Below are positions 24,600-37,440 of a stretch of 64,000 nt of DNA, one piece after another. The stretch is from Paralvinella palmiformis. Lineage: Eukaryota; Annelida; Polychaeta; Terebellida; Alvinellidae. Position 1 is the stretch's first letter. Each line of letters begins with the position of its first letter. Below the pieces are notes generated by a model. The model was given only the letters and a program-made list of their open reading frames with translations. It was not told the DNA's origin and ran no database searches. The translations under genes and the position numbers were made by a program. The DNA lies in contig JAODUP010000521.1 of assembly GCA_025642065.1 (NCBI GenBank), positions 1 to 64,000 of the forward strand, written 5' to 3'.

Positions 24600-27500
24600 C
24601 AGATTCAAATACTGTGGATGATCACAATACAGAAAATTACTCTCCATGCCAGCTGGATAGCCAACACAGAAGCTTAATTATCTGTTTTTGTTATAGAAAG
24701 ACTATTTAAAACGTTTGTTTTAAATTCTTTGGCCCCATGGATGTACTGGTGACAAAATTCATTGTTATTGCTCTGGTTCTAGATAAACAGACACAAGTTC
24801 CATTATAATACTCTGGCTGCTTGAGATGTTCAACGCCAGTCTCAACCACAGTTCTACAGCTGCCAGAGAAATAATGCCATCCCAAACGTATAAGAAATTG
24901 GACTTTTGTCAAATACATTTTCAAACTGAATAAATCGCATCTGATTTCTGGGATTGGATGGAAATAATTAGGGTTTCTCTAGCTGTGTCATTTAATAATC
25001 CAGGGGAAATAAAAAAGACCACCAAATCGATGACACATTCATTTATACATAACGTTATATACAATATATAGTATGGCAGTGTGTGAAACTAACGTATAGC
25101 CTTACTTGACCTGCAGGTCTAGTAAATCTTTTAACACTAGACTAGACCTGCTGACACTAGACCGAGTGAGCGCAAACGTTGTAAAGTTCAGACCTCTACT
25201 AAAATTAAACATTATGAGTTGATCACTGAGTTAATTATGCGGGCCTGTTTGCAATGCACCAATACACATTAAAGCAATTCTTTGGTCGTCAACAGCCTTT
25301 TCAGATTGATCCAATAGCTTCAATATATTGTTTTCTTTGTGTGAAATACATTGATTTAAAAATGTAAAAACCTTTCAAATTTCATAATTGTAACCGACAA
25401 TGGTTCAATAAAACGGCGTGCGCGCGTACACAGAGTTTGTCTCCTGGCAGCAAAGTTGATTTTTTCTTTCCTTTCAAGGTCATTCAGGGAAAATCATATT
25501 TCAAAGCACACCATTATTCACCAACCATAATCAAATCTGAAGCAAACTATATTATTGGCCTTTATGTAATGAATAATTCCATTCTAATGAGATCTGAACT
25601 AGTAATTGACAAACCATTGCCATGATTGAATGACAACAAATGTAACTGATCTGCAAGCTAAAGACAAATTGTAATTAACACGATGAGAAGGTTACATCAA
25701 ACTCTATATAAGGAGGTGTAAAATAAAATGTTTTCATATTATTTTTCTATTCTCAGCAAACGAATATAAATTATAACGAATCTCGTATGCAAAATCAATA
25801 CCCGGTCCAGTAAACAGTTGTTGACATCCTATTGCAAAGTTGCAGACACTCAACAGTCAACTCAGCCTAAAGATCTCTACACTCAATTGAACCTCTACAT
25901 GCAGGCTGGTTGTTTCATGCATTTTATTTTGCTACTTGACAAACTGATGTTCTTAAACATGGCTGGAAAAAGCCAGGACTATTGATCGCTATTATGAGTG
26001 CTTCTGACGGGGACAATGTGAGGGACGAATGATTTTTAAATGAGTGATTGTTTTATTATAAATTGCAATGTGAACCGATTGTTGAATAAATGAGAATATT
26101 ACACATGTTCAGTGTGCTATCAAAGCACCATATGAAGTTCTGTACAACATAATATTTTGGTGACAGGAAAAATTGACAATATTATGTCACTTGCCATTAT
26201 TTCATATTTGCCAAATTAAACAGATCTACAGTATTCAGATAAATTCCAAACACTCATTACACTGGTCAGTTGGGGAGCTGCGAGTGTTAATTGTGACGTT
26301 AACATGTTACACCAATTTGATTCATAGCCAGAAGGCATGTGTCCAAGATTTGACTGGATATCCCCATTGAAGGTATTTGTGTGTTTGTTGTTTGATACGT
26401 CACAAGTTAATAAACAAATCGTGAGATGGGTTATTTGTCGGTTAGCAGTTAGAATCATTTTGTCATTAAAATATGAATACCACATACAATACTCTTAAGA
26501 TCTTGATTTTATAATTGTTGAAGAATAATAAGAATAATCTATTGCTAAAGTCAAAACACGACAGAAAGGTATAATGGGGTTCATGTTCTCGATTAAAACA
26601 ATATGTGTGTGCGTGTGAGGCTTCAAAAATAACCACCAATTAACACATGCTTTAGTTTAGACACATCTTGGAAGTAAAAGGGTACTGTGCCATCTTGTTG
26701 TTGATGATAAATGACAGCCAATTTATAAGACTCCTGGCTTCTGAAATTCAGAAGCCTTATGAACAATACAAAAGTATCAGCCAATCAGAGCTTCTGATTG
26801 GCTGATGCATTTGTTTACAAACAATCTGCCATGTGCTGGTGTTCTATTTGCCCGTGACAGAATGGATGCTTGTGTAAATGTCCACCATTGAGACTGATAT
26901 ATCGAGTATTGATTATCTTTATGTTAAATATGTTCCCAAGAAAGTGAAATGTATTTTAATACCACAGAAATCCATCGACTCCCTGAACATTTATCCTGTA
27001 CAAGATCAGGTACAAAGTTATGAGCCTTGTCATACAGAACTCATGAGATATAGGAAATCCTTTACCCAAAAGTCAATACATCTGTGATATAAATATCACT
27101 GTCATGTCATCAAACGTCCAAAACTGTTTTAAATGTATGTAGATGTCATTTTTTAGTTTAGTTGCTCTTGATATATAGAAGAATTCCTATTTAATATTAT
27201 GGATCAAATAAACAGAATGTCGTATGTTTTCATTTAGTGGCTTCAGATTACTTCTATATCAGTGGCTCCAGAGATGATGTTACTAGTGTGTTATGGGGAG
27301 GATTCTGATGTTGGTGGAGTAATTTTATAGCCACTATTTGGTCTGGTTATATCACATAGCAGTTGTCTCCATAACAGTATGAGGCCAATCTGTCACATGA
27401 AACACTTACAGAATAGTGCAGACATACCAGTATCAGACAGTAAAAAACTTGGTGTTGGTTATCTACCAAGGTTTTGCTTCACATATCAAATGGCGGGGTG

Positions 27501-29180
27501 TGATACTATAATGCCAAGGTATGAAAATATTTCACTAGATGTATATGTTAGTATATTAAATAGCAAACACCAAGTACAGACTACAGGTGAAAGGAAAGTT
27601 TATGTGACTTAGGATAATTTAATAGCTACGGGGCATGACCCTTACTCTCGAGATCCAATTGTCCTGTAGGACAAATGCTGCAAAATTTTACTTGTCCCAT
27701 CTAAAATTTACTTGTCCCAAAAACCTCCTCAATATCATCGAATTACACGAAGTTACAATTTATTAGCAGCGTTGAATAAAGAATGGTGTTTTTGTTTGTT
27801 GTATATTTATTTGTGAAACACAAGCACATGGAGGCAAAGCAGATGTAAACACAAGCACATGGACTGAAACTTCCGTGGCCAGGTGACATTAACGAGCCAA
27901 CCACGATCAACTTTGTGCTGGCTAAACAATCGCAGACATTGATAATGCTTGCTCTGATTGGCCCATGCATTCGACATGCGCAGTTGGTTTCAGTCTTTTA
28001 GCAAACTTCCGGACAGTGATCTAGGGAATATTATTCGTAAATTGAAATGTCAAGAAATGACGAATAAACAGTTATTTTCAATATGCTCCAGTTTACTTGT
28101 TCTTTCGGGCAAGTACTTGGGATGATCTACTTGTCCTGCATGCAAAACCACTTGTCCCGGACAAGCGTTAATGTCCTGCCCTGAGCCAAGGAAAGTAAAT
28201 CAACACCATATTTTAATTTAGTAATATCACAATGAAGCTGTTTACATAACATTACAGGGTCCACCTGGCAAATGAAGAACTTACAAAATGGAGGTGGTAA
28301 GAGACTACCAGACCTTAAAGGAAAGGTTCACTTTTGCAGGACTAAAACAAACATGTTCATATAATTGATAACTGATGTCAGAAGATACACAACAGGAACA
28401 TACTGGGGGATGTGGGTCACCAGTATAGCTAAGCCAGAGCATCTGTGATCTGACTGAATCTGGATGTAGATTGTATACCCTGGCATTAGAGCACCTGACT
28501 TTTATCCTTCATGCTACACAATCTAGCACAGGAGGAAGTTGAAATGGCTATCGCTGTGAACCCCTTTTAAAAATGTTAGCATCATCAGATGGTGATTAAC
28601 ATGTTCAATATATGAAAGAAAGCTTAAAAGCTGTGGTCTGTGTGGACTTTAAAACCAAACAAATATTTTTCTTATGTAAACATCATAATCCCAACCATAA
28701 TCATATGGACTGCTTTTAAGATGCTTTTGTCAGAATATTTGGTGTACTAACAGACAAACACAGAGACATTTCCTTTTATTTAGATAGATTTAATTATATT
28801 AGTTATTTATTTTATTAATCTGTTAATTTTATTACATTTTGGTGGCCTGCCATTACCCTTACTTCCTAGAAAATTGTATATTGATCAACTTCAAAATAAA
28901 GGAGTTATGATCAACATTGCTTAGGTGTAGTATATCATATCATAATGAAGATTTCTTATTAAATAATTATGTAAATAAACAGCAAATTGTAATATTCTTC
29001 AGAAATTATAGAGCACTGTCAATGGTCTTTCAGCTTTGATAATTTCAATTATAACATTAGATATGCACTGAATGATATATGACTAAATTGTCCTAAAAGC
29101 TACAAAATATTTTCATATATATTTAAACCATTACATTTTCATGTTCACCACTAAACTCTATGGTACACCTTCAGTTAGAA
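24600..29180. other. Non-coding, AT-rich
   Basis: No gene recognised. The segment 27640-28190 has CTTGTCC-type motifs repeated at both ends (27650-27720 and 28095-28165), suggesting an old non-autonomous element. The short open frames have no domain or convincing splice context. Confidence 0.5.
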
Positions 29181-29233
29181 TATGGGAATGTGATCTGGTG
29201 TCCAAGGTTCTGACGTAACAAGCTGGAAATCAT

Positions 29234-29780
29234 GCACATGGTAGGCTAAATGGGGCGAGAGATAGGTTAGAACCTTGAGACTCCCATCTTTGTGCTATCA
29301 TAGGAGACAAGGCAACATGCTTCAGGTGTATAAGATCCCCTGAAGGGTAGACAGGCTGGAATCTAACCAATTCTTCTTGCTGGCTAACATATCAGACACC
29401 ATAGGACATAGCCCCAAACTAGTGAAGTTATACCAAACTTGAGAGGCCTGCCATAGAGAGATAGGTTAGAAGATGATGATGATTGGTATTTTACGGCCAC
29501 TTTTGTGCACATGGTAGGCTAAATGGGCCGAGAGATAGGTTAGAACCTTGAGACTCCCATCTTTGTGCTATCGTAGGAGACAAGCTTCAGGTGTATAAGA
29601 TCACCTGAAGGGTAGACAGGCTCGAATCTAACCAATTCTTCTTGCTGGCTAACATATCAAACACCAGAGGACATAGCCTCAAACTAGTGAAGTGCCATTC
29701 AAGATTCAGTCAGAGAGTGACCAATGATTGGAACGGGTTACCAGCACACGTATTGGTATAGACAATCCCACATTAAATAC
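29234..29780. repeat. Tandem duplication, 273-bp offset, of a SINE-LINE junction
   Basis: The segment from GCACATGGTAGGCTAAATGG (29234) recurs at 29507 with about 90% identity over roughly 190 bp, including AGATAGGTTAGAACCTTGAG and TTCTTCTTGCTGGCTAACAT. The second copy is preceded by a fragment of family-B SINE tail (29471-29525) in minus orientation with its GATGATGATG end. Confidence 0.85.
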
Positions 29781-29835
29781 AATCAAGTCCCGATTAGACA
29801 AACGTTGAAATGGGGAGCATTACAATCTGCTGTAA
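29663..29835 (+). pseudogene. CR1/L2-like LINE reverse transcriptase C-terminal tail (dead)
   Basis: Translation gives TRGHSLKLVK, then RVTNDWNGLPAHVLV, then, after a frameshift, DNPTLNTIKSRLDK and NGEHYNLL. This is the order seen at the C-terminal end of CR1/L2-type LINE ORF2. It has a frameshift near 29754, an in-frame stop, and lacks a few residues between HSR and FSQ. A more decayed copy of the TRGHSLKLVK segment is near 29399 (TIGHSPKLVK). Only the tail remains. Confidence 0.8.
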
Positions 29836-29839
29836 TCCA

Positions 29840-30050
29840 TTAAATAATAAATATTTTGCTTAGAAAACAAGACTTGACCGTAGTTTTTAACAGGCTGTGG
29901 CATAACTACTCCGTAGATTTAGCATTAAGGTAGACTCTGTATATCACTCTATCATCTATGTCTTAGTTAAAGTTAAAACCTTTCTTCAAACTCCAAGCCC
30001 TTTCTATTTCTGTCAATGACAGTAATTTAATTGTTTTGTTGAAATACTTA
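29840..30050. other. Non-coding spacer
   Basis: Short AT-rich stretch between the LINE tail and the CpG-rich patch; nothing recognised. Confidence 0.4.
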
Positions 30051-30051
30051 C

Positions 30052-31200
30052 AACGTTGTCAGTGCCTAAATCATAGACTTCTATAGCCGGAAAGTGTCTA
30101 ATAATTGTAGGTCTACTCCCGTCTAGAATTGACTAGAGTAGTCAGTAGATCTAGATCCAACATTTTGTCATTTACCTATCAACCAGTGTAAACAACAGCT
30201 TCACTGGTGTTTTATATTTAAATAACAAGGTTCTCACCTATAATTACTTACACAATCAAATATACTTTGTGTAGCTATTGTCATGATGCAAATAAACATT
30301 TATAGGATGATAAACTTAAGTACAAAATACGATAAAACCAACCTCTGCAATCGGCGCCATCGAGGAATTTTGCCAAGAATATTGAGATATGCGTTTGACG
30401 GAAATGATAATTTCCATAATGTAGCTGACATTTGTTTACTGAAGAATTTTATGTACATAAGAAGACTTTATATGTATAAAAGTATATTAATTTACGGATA
30501 CTTAAGCAATAAAAGATTATTAAGTTGTATACACTGTTTTAGGGATTGTTTTTAACAGACTCCCCACTGGTATGTTCTGTCACGCTATCATTGATGCGAA
30601 TACGTTGGGTACGAATGATGGAATTACGAAAGGGTTAAAGAAAGGACTAGTGTCAAGGACGCAAATGTCCGAAATAAGCTTTGGCGGTTTGTGCTCAAAT
30701 GTGAATTTCATGTGCTGACATTTTTTAGTGACATTTGGTAAGCATATCGCATTAGGATTAGTACATACTTGGTGCGTATTTATTTTTACCTGATAGGTTA
30801 GCATGTAATTTTAATGTTGAAATTAATATTTTTTGATGTTTGTGACCATGACCCTTTACTCGGTCTCAGTTACTCAGCCTACTGGCTTTAGTCTAGATCT
30901 ACATGCAAAGTTATTTAACTCTTAAGCCTTAAGTTAAGGAAGGGAACAGGTTAATTCGGCCTATTTCCTATTCGAATCGGTGACCTCGCCCCATTACAAA
31001 TGAACTTAGCTAGATGAACTTATGCCGTGTTCAGAAATGGTGAGAAGTTTGACAGTTAGAAGTCTAATCATGAGATATCAAAGTTACGAAATGGTAATCA
31101 ACGTGTTGACTTCTTTCAATGTATGCATCCTACGATCCTTTGCATTTGCAGAATATCCAAGTCAGTGATTTTCTCCCCCGTATTTTGTATTCAAATTCGA
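30052..31200 (-). promoter_or_regulatory. CpG-rich patch: candidate IFT52 promoter and first exon
   Basis: Within CpG-poor surroundings this 1.1 kb carries roughly two dozen CpGs by eye. A strong minus-strand splice donor, CAACGTT|gtaagta, is at 30052/30051, and an ETS-like CCGGAAAGT (plus strand) lies just inside at 30087-30095. IFT52 exon 1 (18358) begins at a splice acceptor and needs an upstream leader exon on this strand; no nearer donor stood out. The 12-kb leader intron is inference. Confidence 0.35.
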
Positions 31201-31904
31201 AATTTGAGCATTCAGATTTTAATGGCTTTTTAAAGGGACAGATGCCACTGATATTTCATTAAATATATTTAGACACTCAAAAAGTAATAGTGTCAGATAT
31301 ACTGAAATTGATTTCTTTTATTTATTCATGTTTAAGTTTAACATAGATATTTGATTAGTGGTTTAACATTTTTTGCAGTCTTTTCATAAAATATTTGCAT
31401 AACCAGGGTTAAATCTAAGCAGCACCCTTGCGACAGTTTTTCATCAGTTGTCCGGCCCCTCATACATTTACCCCTTGCATCATATAATGGCGCATTTCAA
31501 GTATTTGTCATGCTACAAATATATTTGATACACCTAAAATTATGATTCGTTCTTACGTGAAGTATTTGGGATGAAAAATCTAAAATGTTATTTTGATTTG
31601 CTTTTTAATATCTCTCAATATAGCTTTAAAATGGCCTTTAAAATGCACAAAATGTCAAAATTACTCAGGGATTTAAAGTATCCCTATACCCCCAGCTACT
31701 TCAGGACTCCCTGTGGTCATATCTCTGCAGCCTAACTGCCTTGGGAATGTCCCCAAATATTTGGACCCTTGGGGCCATGGCCCAAGTTATTAAATCCCTG
31801 ATTGAACCTTTTTTGTTGATAGATATTTTTCATTTCATGACTGATGATCATGAAACAGAGATAGCACATGAAAGTGCAAGAACTTATTTCCAGTGTGGTC
31901 CCTT

Positions 31905-32170
31905 TTATTGAGTGGCTATTTATCACTCCTCCCTTACCACTCACAGGGCAGCAGTATGGAAATATAGAACTGATATACCCAAGGGTAGTCACTGCCAGAG
32001 TGTATTACGTCCCCAGGAGAGCTTTTAATCTCCCCCTTATTTTAATTAATTCAGTGGAGACGGCAGCGCTAATTAACATGGTCAGCAACCCATGAAGTTG
32101 TGAGCCAAGAAATTATTCCCTGGAAAGGTTTTGACCTTTTGATGGGATTGAACCTGTGATCCTTGATGGT
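31905..32170 (-). mobile_element. SINE, family A, older copy
   Basis: Shares with 5316-5666 the blocks GTCACTGCCAGAGTGT, AATTCAGTGGAGACGGCAGC and GTGAGCC, in the same order and orientation. The tRNA-like head near 32140-32170 is decayed (GATTGAACCTGTGATCC) and no target duplication is clear. Confidence 0.85.
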
Positions 32171-32449
32171 TGGAGGAAATCCATCCTTTACCACAAACTG
32201 CAACATGCTAAACTTCTAGACAATTGGAACATCGACACAGTTTAATGAGTTGCAAATGATTTACTTCATCAGGAATGACTTTATCTTGTTGGGCAGGATT
32301 ATTGTGTTCAAAATGGTCAGTTATTGATTCTTTTGTAAATATCTGATTATTATTTAACTTGTATTAGCATTATTTAAAATAAGTTATTGCCTATAATGAC
32401 TACACGTATTTATTTGGAAATATATTAATTACAACAAGCTATTGTAATT

Positions 32450-32620
32450 AGCTAGATGGTGCTTCATTAAATGAATGGTTAGATGCCTGTGTAGTTCTGG
32501 GTTCAACTCGTGCCTGTTTCTATGGGATTTGTTTCTTAATAGGCAGTTGCCCCGTGGCCATAAATCTAGCCTTGATGACCAGAGCCGAGGCTAAACAACT
32601 CAATGTCAACAAATCATAAT
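32450..32620 (+). mobile_element. Degraded SINE, family C
   Basis: A tRNA-like head with B-box-like GGTTCAACTC is followed by a body ending GACCAGAGCCGAGGCTAAAC. The tail matches the element at 47098-47270 (CCAGTGCCGAGGCTAAATC) and, in reverse orientation, 50505-50680. Confidence 0.65.
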
Positions 32621-34399
32621 TATCTAAGTGATACACACAGCAGGGATGAGAGTTTTCCAGTTTTTACTGGAATTTCCAAAGCCAAAATCAAACTTTTGAG
32701 ATGGGGTTTGGGAAAATATTTCTCTTCCAAAAGTCATGTTTTATCCCCACTCCTTTAATCTCAGATTGTCCTAAAAATGCACAGAAACCCAAAATTTTCT
32801 CTCAAGGCCCCAGGTGCCTGCACCTCATTTAGCTCTGCAACTTCCTTTCCTGATTTTCAGGATTTCTTTTCAAAGGCCACTCCAATGCACGACTAAGACT
32901 GTTCATTTATCCCAGACTGACATTTAACCATAAACCTATAGTCAGGTATTGGTTTGGCATGTTTTCAGTGGTTTAACCATAAACTGAAATATCCGTTAAT
33001 TGCTTTGGTTTACTATTTACTTTCCTAGTAAAACACATAATGGTGCACTGCTGGCATGGACCAAACTACTAATTTCTAGCACAAACGATGATTCGTAGGT
33101 TTGCCTGATAACTATTTTCCGAGATCTGATAATCGTGAAGTAATAAAATGCAGTTTCACTTAAAGTAGTTATGCACCTGTAGATGACTGTTTAACATGTG
33201 ACAGATTCTTAAGAGTAGGTGATGGGATACTTCATATATCCCTATTTGTTGGAATTGTCATATCTTTTATACTTTGTTGTGTGAGCAGTTATTTTTAGTT
33301 TGAAATTTGCAATAATAATAAGAATATGGAATGAATCAGTGAGTGGTATTTAGTTTATATTGTTGGTTGATCTATAATGAGGAAAATGCTTGTCTTTAAT
33401 TTAATGTTTCCCAGTGTGTGGATAATGCTAGAGAAAGAATATGTATAAAAGAACAGAGAAAGTATGAATAGAAAGAGAATTTGATATGGGATTTTCATAA
33501 TTGATGCCAACATCTGTATTTTTGGAAGCCCATGAATATGAAAATGTATATGGCATATAGCAGGTTATCAAAGCAAAAACATTGATCAGCAGAAAAACCT
33601 CATTTATTTCGATGCTTCGGTGGAAAATGTACCTAAAATGTATTGCAATGTGAACTGTATGTCACATAAAATGTATATGTTTATTCTGCTTTAGTTTTTA
33701 TTTGTATATTGGTTCTATACACTTGGAGTCCTAATTTAACAACAGAATATCCATTATAAACATTCTTCATGTGAAATTGATGTTTTTCACATTTTTATCA
33801 TCAAAGTTTAGAATTACTCATACACATACACACACACACACACTACTAACTACAGTTTAGCTGATTTATTCAGTCCTGCTAGCCTTCCATTAAGACCAAT
33901 TTTTATTGTACATGACATTCAGTTGGTAACATAATGTATAAACTGATACTGGTACTATAGTGATAAAATATTTATGAAGAATGGTACATTTACTATTGAT
34001 GATAGGTTATTCTTTGGATACTCTCTGGCTAATCTTTTGACATGATGTAAAATTCACAACAGCCCTTGGAGAGATAGCATACAGGAGTTTAATTTCATAA
34101 CCAGTAACAACATGTGCTTATTAAGCAGAAATATTTCGAATTAAGTGTTATAAATACAGCATGATACCAGATTAGGTAATCAGCTTATCACATAATACAA
34201 ACAATGTCTAATTTGTATTGTTTATACATATCTTGACTTTTGTTTCAAACAATTATCTATACCCTAACTTGATTAAGGTGAAGTGTAAGTGAGCTAGTAA
34301 TAATTAGTGTACCAAATTAGTTAATTGCTTTATTGTAAAATGCCCATATATACAGCCTGCTGCTAAATGTCTTTTTTTTTCAAATACAAAAATCATACA

Positions 34400-34400
<1 letters not shown>

Positions 34401-34463
<63 letters not shown>
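34401..34463. repeat. (TA)n(GA)n compound microsatellite
   Basis: About 34 bp of TA then 29 bp of GA. Confidence 0.97.
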
Positions 34464-34464
<1 letters not shown>

Positions 34465-34744
34465 AAAATTGGTCCCATTGGAGTAGTGTATGAAGCCAAA
34501 TCAGATTATGTGCTCAGTTTCTGCTATATTAAACAGTATTATTTTAGACTTGTCATGCTGCAGTGTCACCTAATCAGAGACATACACCGATCTAAACCTG
34601 TGTAATTCCAGTTGTTAAATCATAAAATGTATATGGATTTGCTTCCCACATATGTATTCTATTATTGCTTTGTGAATTTTGTTTTGTCTGTGTCTGAAGA
34701 CACAGTTGTAACATACATGGAACCAATAATGCAACACATTGTAT

Positions 34745-34745
<1 letters not shown>

Positions 34746-34824
<79 letters not shown>
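34746..34824. repeat. (CA)n(GA)n compound microsatellite
   Basis: About 61 bp of CA followed by 17 bp of GA. It creates spurious Cys-Val and Thr-His open frames on both strands. Confidence 0.97.
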
Positions 34825-36598
34825 TTTTAAAGTTAATATGAAATATTGTTTTTAACTGGTTAACTCTTTTGCTGGTTGTATTGAGTGTTAATCCTGCCAA
34901 ATATAATTTCTTAAAGAAGTTACAGCAAAAATCCATCTGGCATGCTTCAGCAGTTAGCCACAACAGTAGCTCATGAAAGCCATAGCTCATTAAGCTACAC
35001 TGCCATATAATTTATGGAAAATCAACAGTTTCTTCTGGGTCGTCTCGCATACACACTGCAACTGGATAACGTTTTGGCGATGCTGGTCACTGTACAAGTT
35101 GATTGTATTAAACAGCGATGACATTGAAATATTGGTTATGGCTCACATAATAGAGTTTTTTGTGGGTTCTTGACCTTTTCGATGTACCATTTCCATTAGT
35201 TATTAAATATGCATTATAGGAGACAAAGTACTGTACTGGTTGAGTGTTTCTATGAAATACCTATCTGTCTATTATTTGTGTTGTACATTAGATTGTTTTG
35301 TAAGCAGTAGAGTTAAGTACAGTGCTACTGTTTGGGCGATGAATTGTTGGTGCCTTTAAATTGTTAGATAATAAGTCATTGGTACATTTTTTGTACACTT
35401 TTCTTTTAATTGACCAAAGTAATTCTTTGTATAATATTTTCTGCCCATCCCTGCTTGTCTGTCTGCCTATGAGTGTCATGGCCTGCCGGTGTGACGTGTT
35501 TGGAGACAGTGAAACCAATAACAGAGGCTGGGCACACAATTTATAATGACATTAAATTCTACAGAACTAAAACAACTGAGCTGTGAAAAAACCCTACAAT
35601 TCAACTTATATAGTTTGCTATATTAAAAAAAACAATTACTCTTTGAATACAGGGTAACTTTTGCCCTTTTGTAGCAACGATGCAAGATATCTTTTGTCCG
35701 AGTTCGGGAGTCATCATTCGCAGTGCCGCCCTAGTGGCTACATCAGTGGCTGTACCACAAGTTGAAAACCTGTGCTCTGGTGTTTAACAATTTTACATGA
35801 AGCTCCTTCAGAATGAAGGTTTGTGCATGTTTTAAGCATCATTTTGTCTGATATTACATCAGAGCATCCATCCAGAAACAGGTTAAAGACCTGAACCACT
35901 CGTATGTATATATACATGTATAGTGATTTATAATACTGTGAATTTTATGGATGGTGTATCTATCATTGTTTTGAGATCACTGATTATCTATGCCGTATAA
36001 TGGGAGACTTTCATGTTTTATAAACAGAGATTGTTGTTATCATTTCCCAGAGAGGTTACTGTTTTTAGATGATAATGTCATCTCTCTGGCCTGGTAATGG
36101 CAAGGATACGTGTAGTGCAGCTAGATGTAGCCGTAACAGTCCTCCAGGTTTATAGATCATATCTCAGCAATACCTTATGATGTCTGTGTGATGTTTCATC
36201 TGTACATAGGCCAGTCTTAAAAATAATCTTGTTGGGGGGGTTACCCGACCGTATGACTTCAAAACCGCCGTATGGCCGTAAGGAATTGGGAAGAAATGAA
36301 GAATACACTTCAGCTATTTTTTTCATGCTTAAATTCTGCTTGTATTTGTCACTTGATTGGTGTTTTGCTTCGACCTCCTGCACAATGTATCACTACTCTC
36401 TAAATTTCTGTAATATCAAGTCCTTATCAGTCATTGAAATATCGGCGAACTTGCGCTTTCTTCACTGTGTGTATATGGGACGAATTGGCTTGCTTGTGTG
36501 GGCGAATATGCATGGTGACTTTATATTATCAAATGACGTTTAAACCACATGGAGATATGATCATCTGTGGGCTTAGGAATATTTGTTAAAACGAAGTT

Positions 36599-36611
36599 GT
36601 TACGTAGCAAC
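36599..36611. promoter_or_regulatory. RFX X-box-like site
   Basis: GTTACGTAGCAAC matches the inverted half-site pattern of RFX sites (GTNRCC, 0-3 nt, RGYAAC) with one mismatch. RFX factors control ciliary genes, so this is of interest next to IFT52, but it is about 18 kb from the first coding exon. Confidence 0.2.
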
Positions 36612-36839
36612 GTCCTTGTTAAAAATCTTTCAACAAATCAGTTGTTTTGTTTACATTCGTACTACAACAATGGCAAGCAATACTGGTGGATTTATGTTTT
36701 CCTTATCCCGACGACATCTGTTCACGCAGCTTTTTTATTTATTCATAAATATTGATTTAGAAATATTCATAAATTACTTATTTTTGATATTCAATACAGT
36801 GTTGGTGGTTTTAACAAATAAATAATGGTTTTACATTTA

Positions 36840-36950
36840 TGTGTAATCATCTGATGGATGACGTAAATACGTCGTCAGAACTCACGTGCAGTTTTGCGGT
36901 ATATTTTCCCTTTTGCCGCCAAATTTGAAAGTGCAAAACAAGGGTGAGTT
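36840..36950 (+). promoter_or_regulatory. Candidate promoter with noncoding exon donor
   Basis: A CRE-like palindrome (TGACGTAAATACGTCGTCA), CACGTG, and an E2F-like TTTTGCCGCCAAATTT occur within 110 bp, followed by a plus-strand donor CAAGG|gtgagt at 36943/36944. It could be the start of the gene whose first coding exon is at 63.1 kb. It lies inside the inverted-repeat segment, which argues for caution. Confidence 0.2.
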
Positions 36951-37440
36951 GTGTTTTATGTGATGATTGTGAATTGTTAGTTGGCTCCGAAAACCTATTG
37001 AAAATACTAGTGAGTCTATATCTGAAACAAGCTTGTAAGTTGTATGATATCTATCTAGTCTGAATTATTACTGGCATGCGTGCATTGTGGTTGAATGAAA
37101 AAACGCTTCATGAACAATATATTCCACTAGACAATCTATAAAAAAAATATATTAAATTAATTCCTACCTAGCCGTATGGATTTTTTTTGACCATGTAACA
37201 CCCCAACCAATTTATTTTTAAGACTGGCCATATCTTCTCACCAGTATCCAGTTGTGTGTAAATATTTTATTATTAATAATAAATCTTTATTCATGTGTCA
37301 TTTTTATTAAAGATTTGAGTATTATATCAGAAGTGATTTTGTACTATCTGTAGTACACACACGTTTCTAATGTATGTACCATATCGTCATAATTTATTTG
37401 CATCCATCTAATGCAGTATCTGAGAATTATGAGTGTTGAT

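Larger units (their letters stand above)
32620..36200. other. Non-coding, AT-rich, with microsatellites
   Basis: Apart from the microsatellites listed separately, no gene or domain was recognised. The 35-codon frame starting at about 35681 has no family match and no supporting signals. Confidence 0.5.
36209..37229. mobile_element. Inverted-repeat-bounded segment (possible non-autonomous DNA transposon)
   Basis: 36209-36285 begins GGCCAGTCTTAAAAATAA, then a G run and GTTAC; the reverse complement of 37163-37229 begins with the same 18 bases, then TTGGTTGGGGTGTTAC. Similarity fades further in but GTATGGC-type motifs recur on both sides. The enclosed 0.9 kb has no transposase. No obvious target duplication was found at the outer ends. 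Confidence 0.55.
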
